A DNA stretch of 64,000 nt, taken from positions 744,001-808,000 of the forward strand of contig NZ_FQVP01000001.1 in assembly GCF_900129395.1 (NCBI RefSeq), given 5' to 3'. The notes beneath the pieces are model-generated. The model was not told the DNA's origin. It saw only the letters and a list, made by a program, of their open reading frames with translations, and did not search any database. The position numbers were made by a program, and so were the translations under genes. Below, piece after piece: positions 42,855-52,047 of this stretch. Source of the stretch: Pseudosulfitobacter pseudonitzschiae. Lineage in GTDB: Bacteria; Pseudomonadota; Alphaproteobacteria; Rhodobacterales; Rhodobacteraceae. The stretch's first letter is position 1. The number at the start of each line of letters is the position of its first letter.

Positions 42855-42878
42855 GGGGAGGCCAAGACTGGCCTCTCC
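42855..42878 (-). terminator. Terminator-like hairpin after the M81 gene
   Basis: Arms GGGGAGGCCA (42855-42864) and TGGCCTCTCC (42869-42878) pair over 10 positions with one mismatch or wobble, around a 4-base loop. It lies about 30 bases after the stop of the minus-strand M81 gene and ends that three-gene operon. Confidence 0.6.
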
Positions 42879-42910
42879 CGTTCTGCAATCACCGAAACAA
42901 AACCGTGCCT

Positions 42911-44377
42911 TCAGGCAGTGGCAAAAGGGTCCTCGACCAAGGGCCAGTAATTGCCATTGCGCCGCGTATAGGGTGACACCGGCCCTTCAAACCGGATCGC
43001 AGCGTCGGTCTTGACGTAGAAAATCGCGCTGGCGATGGGGGCAAAGCCTGCATAGAAATGCTGTGTCGATTTGACGACGACAATGGGCGCGTTGGCCGGG
43101 TCAAGCCCCAGACCGGTAAAAGCGTCAGGATTGAAGGTCTGCGTCCGCACATCGTTCAACACCAAAAGAACACCCTCTTTCGTTTCCAGAACCACGCAGT
43201 TGCCACAGCGCATACGCTGTCCCGCCACGGTGGTTTGTCGGTGGTCGTCCTGAACGGCATGTACCCGCACCTCAAGATCAAGCGGCGGACCGGACCGGGG
43301 CGAGAATTTGCCACCGATGCGCAGGGTCAGCGTGGCCCCGACGCCCGCGCCACGCACGATGCCGACCACAACGGGATCAAACATCATGCCGACAATCGCG
43401 CCCTTCACGCCCGCCTTTTGCAAGGCCGTGACCATATAGGTGCTGTCGGTGCCCGCACCCGTGCCCGCATTGTCCGCAGTGTCGGCCAGCACCACGCACG
43501 GTTTGCCGATGTCGCGCGCCTTGGCAATGCCTTGGTCCGGGGTCAGGGCGGCGGGCCGTGTCTGGTGGCGCAGGTCCCATACACGGTTTTTGAAGGTTTC
43601 CGCGGTCTCCTTGGCCTTGGCCGCATTTCCATCCGCATAGACCAGCATGTTGGAGCCCATTGCGGGAACATCACCATAGGCAAATCCGTGGCAGAAGCTG
43701 ATCGACAGGATGCCGTCCTGTCCTTCGGCGTCGAACATGGATTGAACGAAATCCGTCATTGGCGGGGTCGTGGTGTGCCAGACCGACAACATGCGCATTT
43801 CGGCGCGGGCCGCGACCGGTTTGATTTCGCCGCGATGGGTGCGCACCAAAAGATCCCACAGGTCTTCGGCGCGTTCGGCCGTGTCCGTATGCGGGTATTC
43901 CTTGTAGCTGACGATCACGTCTGCGGCGTCGATCATCTTTTCCGTCAGATGGCAGTGCAGGTCCAGCTCGCAGCCGATGATGGCATCGGGCAGCAGCTTG
44001 CGGATCTCTTCCAATATCACCCCTTCGCAATCGTCCTCGCCGTCGGCAATCATCGCGCCGTGCAGGTTCAGCGCGACAATGTCGATGGGACCGGCCTTGG
44101 CCACATCGACAAGCAGTTCGTCGCGGAGCGCCTTCCAGACCTTGGCCAGCGTTACACCGCCGGGTTGTGCGGCGGCCATCAGGCCCTCGACCACTTCGAA
44201 CCCTGCGGCCTCGGCATTCTTGCGCCAGACGTGCAACGGGGCGGTGAAATGTTCCGGCGCCTGCGCGGTGGCGTTGCCGTGAAACAGGCCAAGGCTTTCG
44301 TAATCCGCCATCGTGGTCGGAATGGTGGCGAACGTGTTGGATTCCGTGGCGATGCCACCAATGAAAACGCGGGTCAT
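42911..44377 (-). CDS. M81 family metallopeptidase (MlrC-like)
   Basis: The 488-residue protein has the two-part M81 layout. The N-terminal part (about 1-290) carries the putative zinc site around VALNLHGAMIADGEDDCEG and ELDLHCHLTEKM. The C-terminal part (about 300-485) has LADTADNAGTGAGTDSTY and VKSTQHFYAGFAPIA. MlrC is known for the last step of microcystin breakdown, but the family is broad and most members in this group occur with amine or peptide transporters. It ends a coupled operon behind the TPP enzyme and the FAD oxidoreductase. Hydrolysis of a small amide is plausible. No signal peptide is seen. Confidence 0.9.
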   Translation of the reverse strand: MTRVFIGGIATESNTFATIPTTMADYESLGLFHGNATAQAPEHFTAPLHVWRKNAEAAGFEVVEGLMAAAQPGGVTLAKVWKALRDELLVDVAKAGPIDIVALNLHGAMIADGEDDCEGVILEEIRKLLPDAIIGCELDLHCHLTEKMIDAADVIVSYKEYPHTDTAERAEDLWDLLVRTHRGEIKPVAARAEMRMLSVWHTTTPPMTDFVQSMFDAEGQDGILSISFCHGFAYGDVPAMGSNMLVYADGNAAKAKETAETFKNRVWDLRHQTRPAALTPDQGIAKARDIGKPCVVLADTADNAGTGAGTDSTYMVTALQKAGVKGAIVGMMFDPVVVGIVRGAGVGATLTLRIGGKFSPRSGPPLDLEVRVHAVQDDHRQTTVAGQRMRCGNCVVLETKEGVLLVLNDVRTQTFNPDAFTGLGLDPANAPIVVVKSTQHFYAGFAPIASAIFYVKTDAAIRFEGPVSPYTRRNGNYWPLVEDPFATA

Positions 44378-45507
44378 GTGAAAGCAGGCTCCAGTCTTTG
44401 CGGCGACAGACGGTCAGGTGTCAGCCCCGCGTCCCCAAGTGTCTGCGGGACAGGTTGCCCCAGCAGGATGGCGGCAGCGGCGCGTGACAAGGCAGGTGCC
44501 GATTGCACACCAAACCCTCCCTGCCCCGCATACCAGAACAGCCCCTCGGCCAGCGGATCGAAGCCGACCACGGGGTCCTTGTCGTCAAAAAAGCTGCGCA
44601 AACCGGCCCAGCTGTGCTGGACCCGCTGCACGGGGATATCCAGCCACTGCTGCATCCGGTCGATGGCGATGGCGATGTCCAGTTCTTCGGGGTACACCTC
44701 GCCCGGCGCGGCGGGTGTCTCATCCGACGGGCACACCATCAGCGTCTTGCCCTCGGGTTTGATGTAAAAGCTGACCCCGGCGTCCGCGATCAGCGGCCAA
44801 TGCGCCATATCGCTGCCCGGCGGCACCGGAACCACGGCAATCGTGCGGCGCTTTGGGTGAATGGTCAGCGGCAGCGCCCCCGCCAGCTTGCCGATCCGGC
44901 TGGCAAAGGCACCCGCAGCGTTCACCACAAGCGGCGCATCGAAGGTGCCAACCGGGGTTTCGACCTGCCAGACGCCGCTGCGACGGGTCATGGCCGTGAC
45001 CGCATGTCGGGTCAGCAACCGCGCGCCGCGACGTTGTGCGCCGCGCAGGAACCCTTGGTGCAGGGCATCCACGTCGATGTCGCAAGGCTCGTCGTCCCAC
45101 AGCCCCATGACCGCCTTTGCCGTCAACGGCAGTCCCTGTGCCAAAAGCTGCGCCCGATCCAGCAAACGCAAGGGCCGCCCCTGCGACTTTCCTGTGTGAC
45201 ACAGGCGCGCCAATGATCCGGCACCCGCCTCATCCGTCAGCCGCAGCACACCGCGTCTGGACAACAAGGGCGCTGGGCTGAACCCTTCGGGCGGGGCGGC
45301 CAGAAAGGCGCGACTGGCCAGGCTTGCCGCCTGCATCAGCTCGGCCCCGGCATAGGGCGTCATGATCGCCGCAGAGCGCCCGGTGCTGTGGTGCGAGGGG
45401 CTGTCCTCCTGCTCGAGCAGCAGCACGTTGCACGACCCGGCCAGTTGCCACGCCAGCGACGCACCGGCGATGCCTGCGCCGATGATGATAACGTCGGGCT
45501 GGTTCAT
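44374..45507 (-). CDS. FAD-dependent oxidoreductase (DadA/glycine-oxidase type)
   Basis: The protein has 377 residues and begins with an FAD-binding Rossmann motif, IIIGAGIAGASLAWQLAG, ending in LLLEQE. HSTGRSAAIMTPYAG is typical of D-amino-acid or sarcosine oxidases and dehydrogenases. AGAFASRIGKLAG in the middle and WYAGQGGFGVQSAPALSRAA at the end (FAD-contact) support this. It would oxidise an amine or amino acid to an imine or 2-oxo acid. The gene overlaps its neighbours on both sides by 4 bases, so the three products are made together. Confidence 0.91.
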   Translation of the reverse strand: MNQPDVIIIGAGIAGASLAWQLAGSCNVLLLEQEDSPSHHSTGRSAAIMTPYAGAELMQAASLASRAFLAAPPEGFSPAPLLSRRGVLRLTDEAGAGSLARLCHTGKSQGRPLRLLDRAQLLAQGLPLTAKAVMGLWDDEPCDIDVDALHQGFLRGAQRRGARLLTRHAVTAMTRRSGVWQVETPVGTFDAPLVVNAAGAFASRIGKLAGALPLTIHPKRRTIAVVPVPPGSDMAHWPLIADAGVSFYIKPEGKTLMVCPSDETPAAPGEVYPEELDIAIAIDRMQQWLDIPVQRVQHSWAGLRSFFDDKDPVVGFDPLAEGLFWYAGQGGFGVQSAPALSRAAAAILLGQPVPQTLGDAGLTPDRLSPQRLEPAFT

Positions 45508-47048
45508 AGCGTCAGCTCGATCAGCATCGGGCCGCGCGTGTTGAACGCTTCGGCTAAAGCGGCACGCAGGGACGCGGTGTCACCCACGCGGCGGCCCGGC
45601 ACGCCCATGCCTTCGGCCATCTTGACAAAGTCCAGCGTGGGGCGGTCGATTTCCAGCATATCCTGCATGGTGGCACCGCGATTGCGGGGGGTCAGGTTGC
45701 CGACCTCGCCTTGCAGAATGCGGTAGGACCGGTTGGCCAGGATCAACGTGGTCACGTTCAGGTTTTCACGCGCCTGCGTCCACAAGGCTTGCAGCGAATA
45801 CATGGCCGAGCCGTCACCGATGATCGCAAGCACAGGTGCATCAGGGGCCGCCAGCGCTGCGCCCACTGACACCGGAGCGCCATAGCCGATGGAACCGCCC
45901 GTGTTCTGCAGCCACTGGTGCGGTGCCGCGGATGCCGTGGCGGTGAAGATCGGCACGCCGTTGGTCACGCATTCGTCCACCAGGATCGTCCCCTCGGGCA
46001 TGTCATGCGCCAGAACGGCACCGATGGCGGCCGCATCCAGCGGACCATCGGGAATATCGGGACGCGCAGGCGCATCCGGTGCGACATAGGCCGGGGCGTC
46101 GCAGGCCTTGGCCAAGGCTGCCAGCCACGCGCCGGTGTCATCCTCGGGGCGGGACAGTTCAACCAGACGGGTGTGGGGCGCATAGATCTGGCCGCGCTCT
46201 TGCGGATAGCCGAAGAAGGCGACGGGGGCCGCGGCACCGGCCAGCACCAGCACAGGCACATCCATCAACCGTTCGCGGGCGACCAGACGGGCAAAGGGCA
46301 GCCGTTCGACGGGCGTGCGCCCTGCCCCGCGGTCTGTCACCGGGTTGGCCGTTTGCGCCATCAGCGCGGCACCGGTCCGCTCTGCAATCCGCGCGGCATC
46401 CTGCAAGGCGGTGCCGCGCAATGCTCGGTGGCCCAGAAACAGGATGGCACCGGGCGTCTTCAGCGCGTCCAAAGCGGCCTGAATGACCGCATCGTCAATC
46501 TTGGCACCGGCACGTTCGGCGCGGGGCAACGGACCGTCCGGCAGTTCCGCATCCGACCAGGCGGCATCAGCCGGCAACAGCACCGTGGCAATCCCCGGTT
46601 TCGCCCCCATGCTGTCGGCCACCGCCGCGGCCGTTTCCGCCGCAGCGCCGCGACCGGGCAGGATCGTGCGGGTCGAAACGCTGACCGTGCGCGACAGCGC
46701 CTCGATATCCGAGGTCAGCGGCGCGTCCAGACGCCGGTGCGCCGTCGCGTGATCGCCCACAATGTTCACGATCGGGCTGAGGGCGCGCGCCGCATTGTGC
46801 AGGTTGGACAATCCATTCGCCAAGCCCGGCCCCAGATGCAGCAGCGTCGCCGCGGGACGTCCCGCGATCCGCGCAAACCCGTCTGCGGCACCTGTGGACA
46901 CATTCTCTTGCAGCACCAGGACAGGCCGCAGGCCCGGATGCGCGTCAAGCGCACCCAAAAAGTGCATCTCGGAGGTGCCGGGATTGGCCAGGCACAGATC
47001 AATCCCCTGATCCTGCAAGGTTCTGACTGTCACTTCTGCGCCGTTCAT
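45504..47048 (-). CDS. Thiamine-diphosphate-dependent enzyme (acetolactate synthase/benzoylformate decarboxylase type)
   Basis: The 514-residue protein has the three-domain ThDP fold. The catalytic glutamate lies in LVLQENVSTGAADGFARI, and the cofactor motif GDGSAMYSLQALWTQ is followed by N in LILANRSY. Benzoylformate decarboxylase and 'acetolactate synthase-like' enzymes share this pattern. The start follows AGAGGAGAA. It is the first gene of a coupled operon with the FAD oxidoreductase. A 2-oxo acid from the oxidoreductase could be decarboxylated here, which would fit the usual order of amine or amino acid breakdown, but the substrate is unknown. Confidence 0.9.
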   Translation of the reverse strand: MNGAEVTVRTLQDQGIDLCLANPGTSEMHFLGALDAHPGLRPVLVLQENVSTGAADGFARIAGRPAATLLHLGPGLANGLSNLHNAARALSPIVNIVGDHATAHRRLDAPLTSDIEALSRTVSVSTRTILPGRGAAAETAAAVADSMGAKPGIATVLLPADAAWSDAELPDGPLPRAERAGAKIDDAVIQAALDALKTPGAILFLGHRALRGTALQDAARIAERTGAALMAQTANPVTDRGAGRTPVERLPFARLVARERLMDVPVLVLAGAAAPVAFFGYPQERGQIYAPHTRLVELSRPEDDTGAWLAALAKACDAPAYVAPDAPARPDIPDGPLDAAAIGAVLAHDMPEGTILVDECVTNGVPIFTATASAAPHQWLQNTGGSIGYGAPVSVGAALAAPDAPVLAIIGDGSAMYSLQALWTQARENLNVTTLILANRSYRILQGEVGNLTPRNRGATMQDMLEIDRPTLDFVKMAEGMGVPGRRVGDTASLRAALAEAFNTRGPMLIELTL

Positions 47049-47069
47049 ACCAATTCTCCTCTTGGTTCG

Positions 47070-47086
47070 GCTGACGATAGGTCAGC
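47070..47086. promoter_or_regulatory. Inverted repeat GCTGAC-N5-GTCAGC
   Basis: The arms are perfect six-base inverted copies separated by GATAG. The site lies close to the start of the TPP-enzyme gene, so it may be an operator or a leader hairpin on the minus-strand message. No regulator gene lies directly next to it. Confidence 0.4.
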
Positions 47087-47140
47087 GAGGATCGCACGGA
47101 AAATAGTATCTCGCTCTGTTAACATTCTCTTAACTTATGA

Positions 47141-47152
47141 GTGTCAGGACAC
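47141..47152. promoter_or_regulatory. Inverted repeat GTGTC-AG-GACAC
   Basis: A nearly uninterrupted 12-base palindrome lies in the middle of the divergent region, where a shared operator for both operons would be expected. It is short, so the call rests on position. Confidence 0.3.
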
Positions 47153-47311
47153 ATGCATAGGGCACTCACCACGCCGCTGCTCAGAAGAATATAAATATTG
47201 GTTATGTTTAGCGAGCCGGTTTGAATTTTACAGATCACCCCGACTGCTCCGACAGTGGAGGGACAAAAGACAGCGCATTTGTTGCCGCTGCCAACCCAGG
47301 GAGATCACCAG

Positions 47312-48349
47312 ATGAAGACCTTTCTAACTATCGTCGCGACCAGTGTCTGCGCCGCCATGGCGACCACTGCGGCAGCTGACGTCGTTCACGCCACATGGGG
47401 TGGCGGAGGCGCCATCGCACTTAAGGACAACGTGCAAACCCCGTTCACCGAAGAATCCGGGATCGTCGCCACAGTGGCCGAAGTGCCCAACACGGCCGGC
47501 GCCGTTCGCTCGCCCACGGCTTCGCAGTACAACGTTGTCACCGTCACCTTCTTTGAAGGCGTCGCCATGGCCGATCTGGACCTGCTTGAAGGGTTCAAGG
47601 ACGAGGAAATTCCCGGCATCGAAGACCTGCCGCCCGAAATCATCATCCGCAACGAAGAAGGCCTGATCGTCGGCATCCCGTCGTCGTTCAGCTATTATGG
47701 CATCGGCTATAATTCGGACCTGGCCAGCGCCGAGGATTTCTCATCGTGGAAGGATCTGACAGACCCGAAATGGAAGGGCAAACTGTCCGTCACCCGCCCC
47801 ACCTATGCCGCGTCCTATGACCTGACGATGTTCGCGCACGCCAATGGCGGTGACGCGGAAAACATCGAGCCTGGCGTCGAGATCCTGACCGGTCTGGTGA
47901 AGAACGCGCTGACAACCTACACATCGCTGGCCCATATCAACACGCTGATGGGCACTGGCGAAGTTGTCGCGGTGCCGATGTATTCCACACGCATCTGGCA
48001 GTTGCGTGAACAGGGCCAGAAAAACCTGAACATCACCATCCCCAAGGAAGGCGCGCTGATGCTGGCCTATGCCTCGGTCGTGCCAAAGGGATCGGCAAAC
48101 CGCGACGAAGTGTTGAAATACCTGGCCTATTCGATCAAGCCCGAAACACAGGTGCGTTCCGCCGTGGCGACCGGGTCGATCCCCACCAACACCAAGGCAG
48201 AGCTGCCCGCAGATTACATTGAATCGCTTGGCTTGCCCTTCGACGAGCTGCTTTCGAAAATGTACAAACCCGACTGGAAGATCATCGTTCAGAACCATGA
48301 AGAGCGGGTGAATATGGTCGAACAGATCATGGCAAACGCGGGCAACTAA
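47312..48349 (+). CDS. ABC transporter substrate-binding protein, PotD type
   Basis: The start at 47312 (MKTFLTIVATSVCAAMATTA) gives a 345-residue precursor with a signal peptide ending near AAAD. An upstream GTG at 47255 would remove the signal from the N-terminus and is rejected. The mature protein begins VVHATWGGGGAIALKDNV, typical of class II binding proteins, with GIGYNSDL and PKWKGKLSV as later landmarks. GGGAG precedes the ATG. It heads an operon with an ATPase, two permeases and a hydrolase, and is divergent from the TPP-enzyme operon. The ligand may be the compound broken down by that operon. Confidence 0.92.
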   Translation: MKTFLTIVATSVCAAMATTAAADVVHATWGGGGAIALKDNVQTPFTEESGIVATVAEVPNTAGAVRSPTASQYNVVTVTFFEGVAMADLDLLEGFKDEEIPGIEDLPPEIIIRNEEGLIVGIPSSFSYYGIGYNSDLASAEDFSSWKDLTDPKWKGKLSVTRPTYAASYDLTMFAHANGGDAENIEPGVEILTGLVKNALTTYTSLAHINTLMGTGEVVAVPMYSTRIWQLREQGQKNLNITIPKEGALMLAYASVVPKGSANRDEVLKYLAYSIKPETQVRSAVATGSIPTNTKAELPADYIESLGLPFDELLSKMYKPDWKIIVQNHEERVNMVEQIMANAGN

Positions 48350-48423
48350 ACCGCCCTTACAGCGTCTCCCTGCACCCGGCCTTGACCTCTCTCGGTTCGG
48401 GTGCCCTTTTTTCGGAGTATTCC

Positions 48424-49590
48424 ATGACGACGACACTTAACCCGTCTGTTTCTGACGTTCAAAATGTCACCGGCAGCATCGACATCGCATCTGTCTCTAA
48501 ATCCTACGGCGACACCGAGGTGCTGTCGAATGTGAACCTGAGCATTCCGGCAGGAAACTTTCTGACGCTGCTGGGACCATCGGGATGCGGCAAGACCACG
48601 CTGTTGCGACTGATAGCCGGTTTCATCGAGCCGACCAAGGGCAAGATCGCCATCGACGGGCGCGACATGAATGGCGTGCCCACGCAAAAGCGCCCCATCG
48701 GTATGGTGTTTCAGAACCTTGCGCTGTTTCCCCACTTTAGCGTGGCCGAAAACGTCGCCTACGGATTGAAACTGCGCAAGACTCCTGCTGCAGAGATGCA
48801 GCAACGCGTCGACCGTTTTATCGACCTGGTCGGCCTGAACGGCATGGGTGACCGGCGCATCGCGCAACTGTCCGGTGGTCAGAAACAACGTGTGGCCCTG
48901 GCCCGTTCGCTGGTGCTGGAACCCTCCATTCTCTTGCTGGACGAACCGCTGTCGGCGCTGGACATGCAGTTGCGCAAGCAGTTGCAGATCGCGCTGAAGG
49001 ACATCCAGCAAAAGCTGAAGACCACATTTGTCTTTGTCACCCATGATCAGGAAGAGGCGACAATGATCTCGGACACGGTCGTGGTGATGAGCAATGGCCA
49101 CGTCCAGCAGGTCGGCGCGCCGCAAGACATCTATGCCAGCCCCGAAACCCTGTTCGTTTCCAAATTCATCGGCGAACTGAACGAAATCCCGGCCCGCGTG
49201 ACCGACACCGGTCCACAACTGTCCATAGACACCGCCGCGGGACAGTTCACGCTGCCCGCCAGTGCCGCGCGTGGCTTTGCCCCGCGGGCGGGCGACGCTG
49301 CAGTCATCTGCCTGCGTCCTGAACAGCTAAAGGTGCTGCCCGCAGGGGCGAATGTCACGGGCCAGACAACGCTGAACGCCACGGTGATCAGCCGGCTGGT
49401 TATCGGTCCGCTGACCCGCGTCAGCCTGCGCGTGGGCGAGACAGATATGATCGCGGTGATGATGACCGATGCCGACACGGCGCCCCTGCCCTCGGGCAGC
49501 GCCTGCAAGGTCAGCTTTAACCCCGACCACGCAAGGCTGTTTGCGCCGTTGTCAGACGATATGGCTTCAGCCTTTGGAGAACACGCATGA
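48424..49590 (+). CDS. ABC transporter ATP-binding protein, PotA type
   Basis: The ATG at 48424 (MTTTLNPSVSDVQN) follows CGGAG; the reading from 48382 is less likely. The 388-residue protein has Walker A LGPSGCGKTT, the signature LSGGQKQRVALARSL, Walker B ILLLDEPLSALD and the switch VTHDQEEAT. A C-terminal TOBE domain (about 255-380) follows, as in PotA. Its stop overlaps the first permease gene. It energises uptake of the ligand of the binding protein encoded before it. Confidence 0.93.
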   Translation: MTTTLNPSVSDVQNVTGSIDIASVSKSYGDTEVLSNVNLSIPAGNFLTLLGPSGCGKTTLLRLIAGFIEPTKGKIAIDGRDMNGVPTQKRPIGMVFQNLALFPHFSVAENVAYGLKLRKTPAAEMQQRVDRFIDLVGLNGMGDRRIAQLSGGQKQRVALARSLVLEPSILLLDEPLSALDMQLRKQLQIALKDIQQKLKTTFVFVTHDQEEATMISDTVVVMSNGHVQQVGAPQDIYASPETLFVSKFIGELNEIPARVTDTGPQLSIDTAAGQFTLPASAARGFAPRAGDAAVICLRPEQLKVLPAGANVTGQTTLNATVISRLVIGPLTRVSLRVGETDMIAVMMTDADTAPLPSGSACKVSFNPDHARLFAPLSDDMASAFGEHA

Positions 49591-50423
49591 ACAGCGGCGA
49601 GCGTCTGACATTCAGCAAATCCCTGATGCTGCTGCCGATGCTGATCATCCTCGCGATGTTCTTCATCTCGGTCTTTACCCTGTTCAGCAGCGCCTTTGTC
49701 GACCGGGGCGGATTTTCGCTGAAGTATTTCCAGCAGATCATCGACCGGCCCGACTATCACATCGTGTTCTATCGCACGGTGCTGTCGTCGATCACTGTGG
49801 CCATTCTGGCGGTGCTGTTTTCCTATCCCATTGCCTTGTTGCTGTGGCGTGCAAACAAATGGCGCAACCTCTTGCTGATCGTGGTGCTGGTGCCCTGGCT
49901 GGTCAGCCTTGTGGTGCGGACCTATGGGTGGATCGTGTTGCTGGGCCCCAAGGGGTTTATCAACGCCTTTCTGGGATGGCTGGGGGTGATCGATGAACCC
50001 GTAAAGCTGATGTTCAACGACACCGGCATCATCATCGGGCTGACCCATGTTCTGGTGCCTTTTGCGGTGATCTCGATTCTGTCGTCGCTGCTGTCGATCG
50101 AGGAAAACCTGGAAGAGGCCTCGCGGGTGCTGGGCGCCTCGGGCTTTCAGACCTTTCGCAACATCGTCCTGCCGCTGTCGCTGCCGGGTGTGTTTACCGC
50201 GCTGATGGTTTTGTACCTGGCCTCGGTCGGGGCCATCGTGACGCCGCTGCTGCTGGGCGGGATCACCGAGAAATTCGTCGGCTCGCAAATCTATCAGGAG
50301 GTCATGGCGACCTATAACATGAGCAAGGCCGCCGCGTGGTCGATCTGCCTGTTATCGCTGTCCTTTGTGTCCCTTGTGATCATCAAGATGATCGAACGCC
50401 GCGCCCTGCGCGGACAGGAGTAA
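49587..50423 (+). CDS. ABC transporter permease, PotB type
   Basis: The protein has 278 residues and about six membrane spans. LEEASRVLGASGFQTFRNIV is the cytoplasmic EAA coupling loop, followed by LPLSLPGVFTA. It overlaps the ATPase gene by 4 bases and is 4 bases from the next permease gene. The pair should form the channel of the importer. The sequence differs from the permease at 34765-35598, so the two transporters are not a recent duplication. Confidence 0.92.
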   Translation: MNSGERLTFSKSLMLLPMLIILAMFFISVFTLFSSAFVDRGGFSLKYFQQIIDRPDYHIVFYRTVLSSITVAILAVLFSYPIALLLWRANKWRNLLLIVVLVPWLVSLVVRTYGWIVLLGPKGFINAFLGWLGVIDEPVKLMFNDTGIIIGLTHVLVPFAVISILSSLLSIEENLEEASRVLGASGFQTFRNIVLPLSLPGVFTALMVLYLASVGAIVTPLLLGGITEKFVGSQIYQEVMATYNMSKAAAWSICLLSLSFVSLVIIKMIERRALRGQE

Positions 50424-50427
50424 TCCC

Positions 50428-51225
50428 ATGCGCACCATGAGCCCCCTCAGCCGCACCCTTGGCATTGTGTTCCTGCTGGCCCTGCCCTTGCCGATCTTCA
50501 TTGTCTTTGGCGCGTCGTTCAACGGCTCGGCCTATATCCAGTTTCCACCCGAGAGCTATTCACTGCGCTGGTACATCGAAGCGTTCACCGACCCGCGCTG
50601 GGCGCGCGCTGTGGGCACGTCACTGTGGATTGCTGCCGTGACATCCGTGGTGGTGACGACGATCAGCTTTATGGCGGCATATTTCACCCTGCGTTACGCG
50701 CCCAGGATCAATACGATGCTGGAACTGGCGATCTTTTCGCCGCTGTTTTTCCCGCATGCCTGTATGGGTGTGGCGGCGGTGGCGCTGATGGCCAAGCTGG
50801 GGATCGTGGGCACGCCCGGTGCGATCATCCTGGCCCATGTCATCGTCACCGTGCCGTTTTCCTATCGGCCCGTGCACGTGGCCCTGCGGTCGGTTGACCC
50901 GGACCTGATCCGCGCCGCCGAAGTCATGGGGGCGTCCGAGTTGCGCGCGCTCAAGGATATCATCCTGCCGATCTGCCGGTCGGGTATCCTGACCTCGTTG
51001 CTGTTTACCGGTATCATTTCCTTTGACGAGGTGACCGTGACCATGTTCCTGATCGGGCCTGAAATCACGACTTTGCCGGTGCAGATCTTCACCTTTATCC
51101 AGGACGACGCATCGCCGGTTCTGGCGGCAATCTCTACGATTTCGGTGATCATCACCTTTCTTGCCATCGTGTTGCTGGAGCGGGTTGCCGGGCTGACGTT
51201 CTTTGTCCAGCGTTCAGGGAGCTGA
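50428..51225 (+). CDS. ABC transporter permease, PotC type
   Basis: The 265-residue protein has about six membrane spans and a RAAEVMGASELRALKDIILP coupling loop. FGASFNGSAYIQFPPESYSL near the N-terminus is a PotC-type periplasmic segment. It completes the importer that starts at 47312. The alpha/beta hydrolase gene begins only 4 bases after it, which makes that enzyme part of the same message. Confidence 0.92.
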   Translation: MRTMSPLSRTLGIVFLLALPLPIFIVFGASFNGSAYIQFPPESYSLRWYIEAFTDPRWARAVGTSLWIAAVTSVVVTTISFMAAYFTLRYAPRINTMLELAIFSPLFFPHACMGVAAVALMAKLGIVGTPGAIILAHVIVTVPFSYRPVHVALRSVDPDLIRAAEVMGASELRALKDIILPICRSGILTSLLFTGIISFDEVTVTMFLIGPEITTLPVQIFTFIQDDASPVLAAISTISVIITFLAIVLLERVAGLTFFVQRSGS

Positions 51226-51229
51226 CCTC

Positions 51230-52039
51230 ATGCCGCCCATGCGTCCCGACCTTCCCCCTCCGCCGGGCACACGCAGTTTCGAAGACATCGCCTTTGGCAG
51301 CCACGAACGGCAGGCGATTGATGTGCACCTGCCCCCATCGGGCAAGATCAACGGCGTGGTGGCCAACATCCACGGGGGCAGCTGGCAGTGGCTGGACCGC
51401 AAGGTGATTGCGTGCTGGAACCTGCTGGACCACGGGTTTGCCATCGTCGGCATGGGCTACCGCATGTCCGACCACGCGGTCTTTCCGGCGCAGATCTGTG
51501 ACATCAATGTCGGTCTGGCCAAGCTGGTACAGATTGCCCCCGATCTTGACCTGCCCATGGACCGTGTGGCCGTCATGGGGCTGTCAGCGGGGGGACATCT
51601 GGCGGCACTGGCCGGGCTCGCCTGTGACCAACCGGGGTTCGGGCCGTCGCATGGCATCGACATCAAGGGGGTCATCGACATCTATGGGCCATCCGACCTG
51701 ATCACGCTGGACGGACAATGGTCCAACGACCCGACCCGGCCACCGTCAGCGGTGACGAAACTGCTGGGCACATCGGTCACAGCCGACCCGCACCACGCCT
51801 ATCGCGCCAGCCCCGTGGCCCATGTGACCGACCAGCCCGCGATGCCGTTCCTGTTTATCCATGGGGACGAGGACACCGTCGTGCCATTGTCACACAGCCT
51901 TGTCCTGCATGCGCAATTGACCGCGAATGGCACGGCCAGTTTTCTCAAGGTGATAAAGGGCGGCGGACATGCCACGCCGGACATGCACGCGCCGCCGGTT
52001 CAGGAGATGATCGCGAAATTCCTCAAAAAGGTTTTCTGA
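51230..52039 (+). CDS. Alpha/beta hydrolase (esterase or formamidase type)
   Basis: The ATG at 51230 follows AGGGAG and gives 269 residues. The oxyanion-hole motif is NIHGGSWQW, the nucleophile elbow is GLSAGGHLA, and the acid and base lie in HGDEDTVVP and KGGGHATPD. This HGGxW/GxSAGG pattern is common in kynurenine formamidases and carboxylesterases of the hormone-sensitive-lipase group. There is no signal peptide. It ends the importer operon, so it probably hydrolyses the imported ester or amide. The convergent phoB gene ends 9 bases later. Confidence 0.9.
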   Translation: MPPMRPDLPPPPGTRSFEDIAFGSHERQAIDVHLPPSGKINGVVANIHGGSWQWLDRKVIACWNLLDHGFAIVGMGYRMSDHAVFPAQICDINVGLAKLVQIAPDLDLPMDRVAVMGLSAGGHLAALAGLACDQPGFGPSHGIDIKGVIDIYGPSDLITLDGQWSNDPTRPPSAVTKLLGTSVTADPHHAYRASPVAHVTDQPAMPFLFIHGDEDTVVPLSHSLVLHAQLTANGTASFLKVIKGGGHATPDMHAPPVQEMIAKFLKKVF

Positions 52040-52047
52040 ACCAAGCC

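Larger units (their letters stand above)
42639..42910. other. Gap between the CoA ligase and the M81 metallopeptidase genes
   Basis: Both neighbours are on the minus strand. This stretch of about 270 bases holds the terminator of the upstream operon (42855-42878) and the promoter of the CoA ligase gene, with an AT-rich part around 42715-42745 containing the palindrome GCGAATATTCGC and flanking TCGCAAAT copies. No gene is seen. Confidence 0.5.
47049..47311. other. Divergent promoter region between the TPP-enzyme operon and the second PotABCD-type transporter
   Basis: This 263-base stretch is AT-richer than its surroundings in the centre. It holds two inverted repeats: GCTGAC/GTCAGC (47070-47086), 22-38 bases before the minus-strand ATG, and GTGTC/GACAC (47141-47152). 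TTAAC occurs twice at about 47119-47134. A TATAAA at 47190-47195 is a possible -10 for the plus strand, without a clear -35. No gene is seen in it. Confidence 0.45.

Noticed and set aside
43058-44767. A 569-codon plus-strand frame opposite the M81 gene
   Set aside because: Shadow of a real minus-strand gene; no domain, no sensible start signal.
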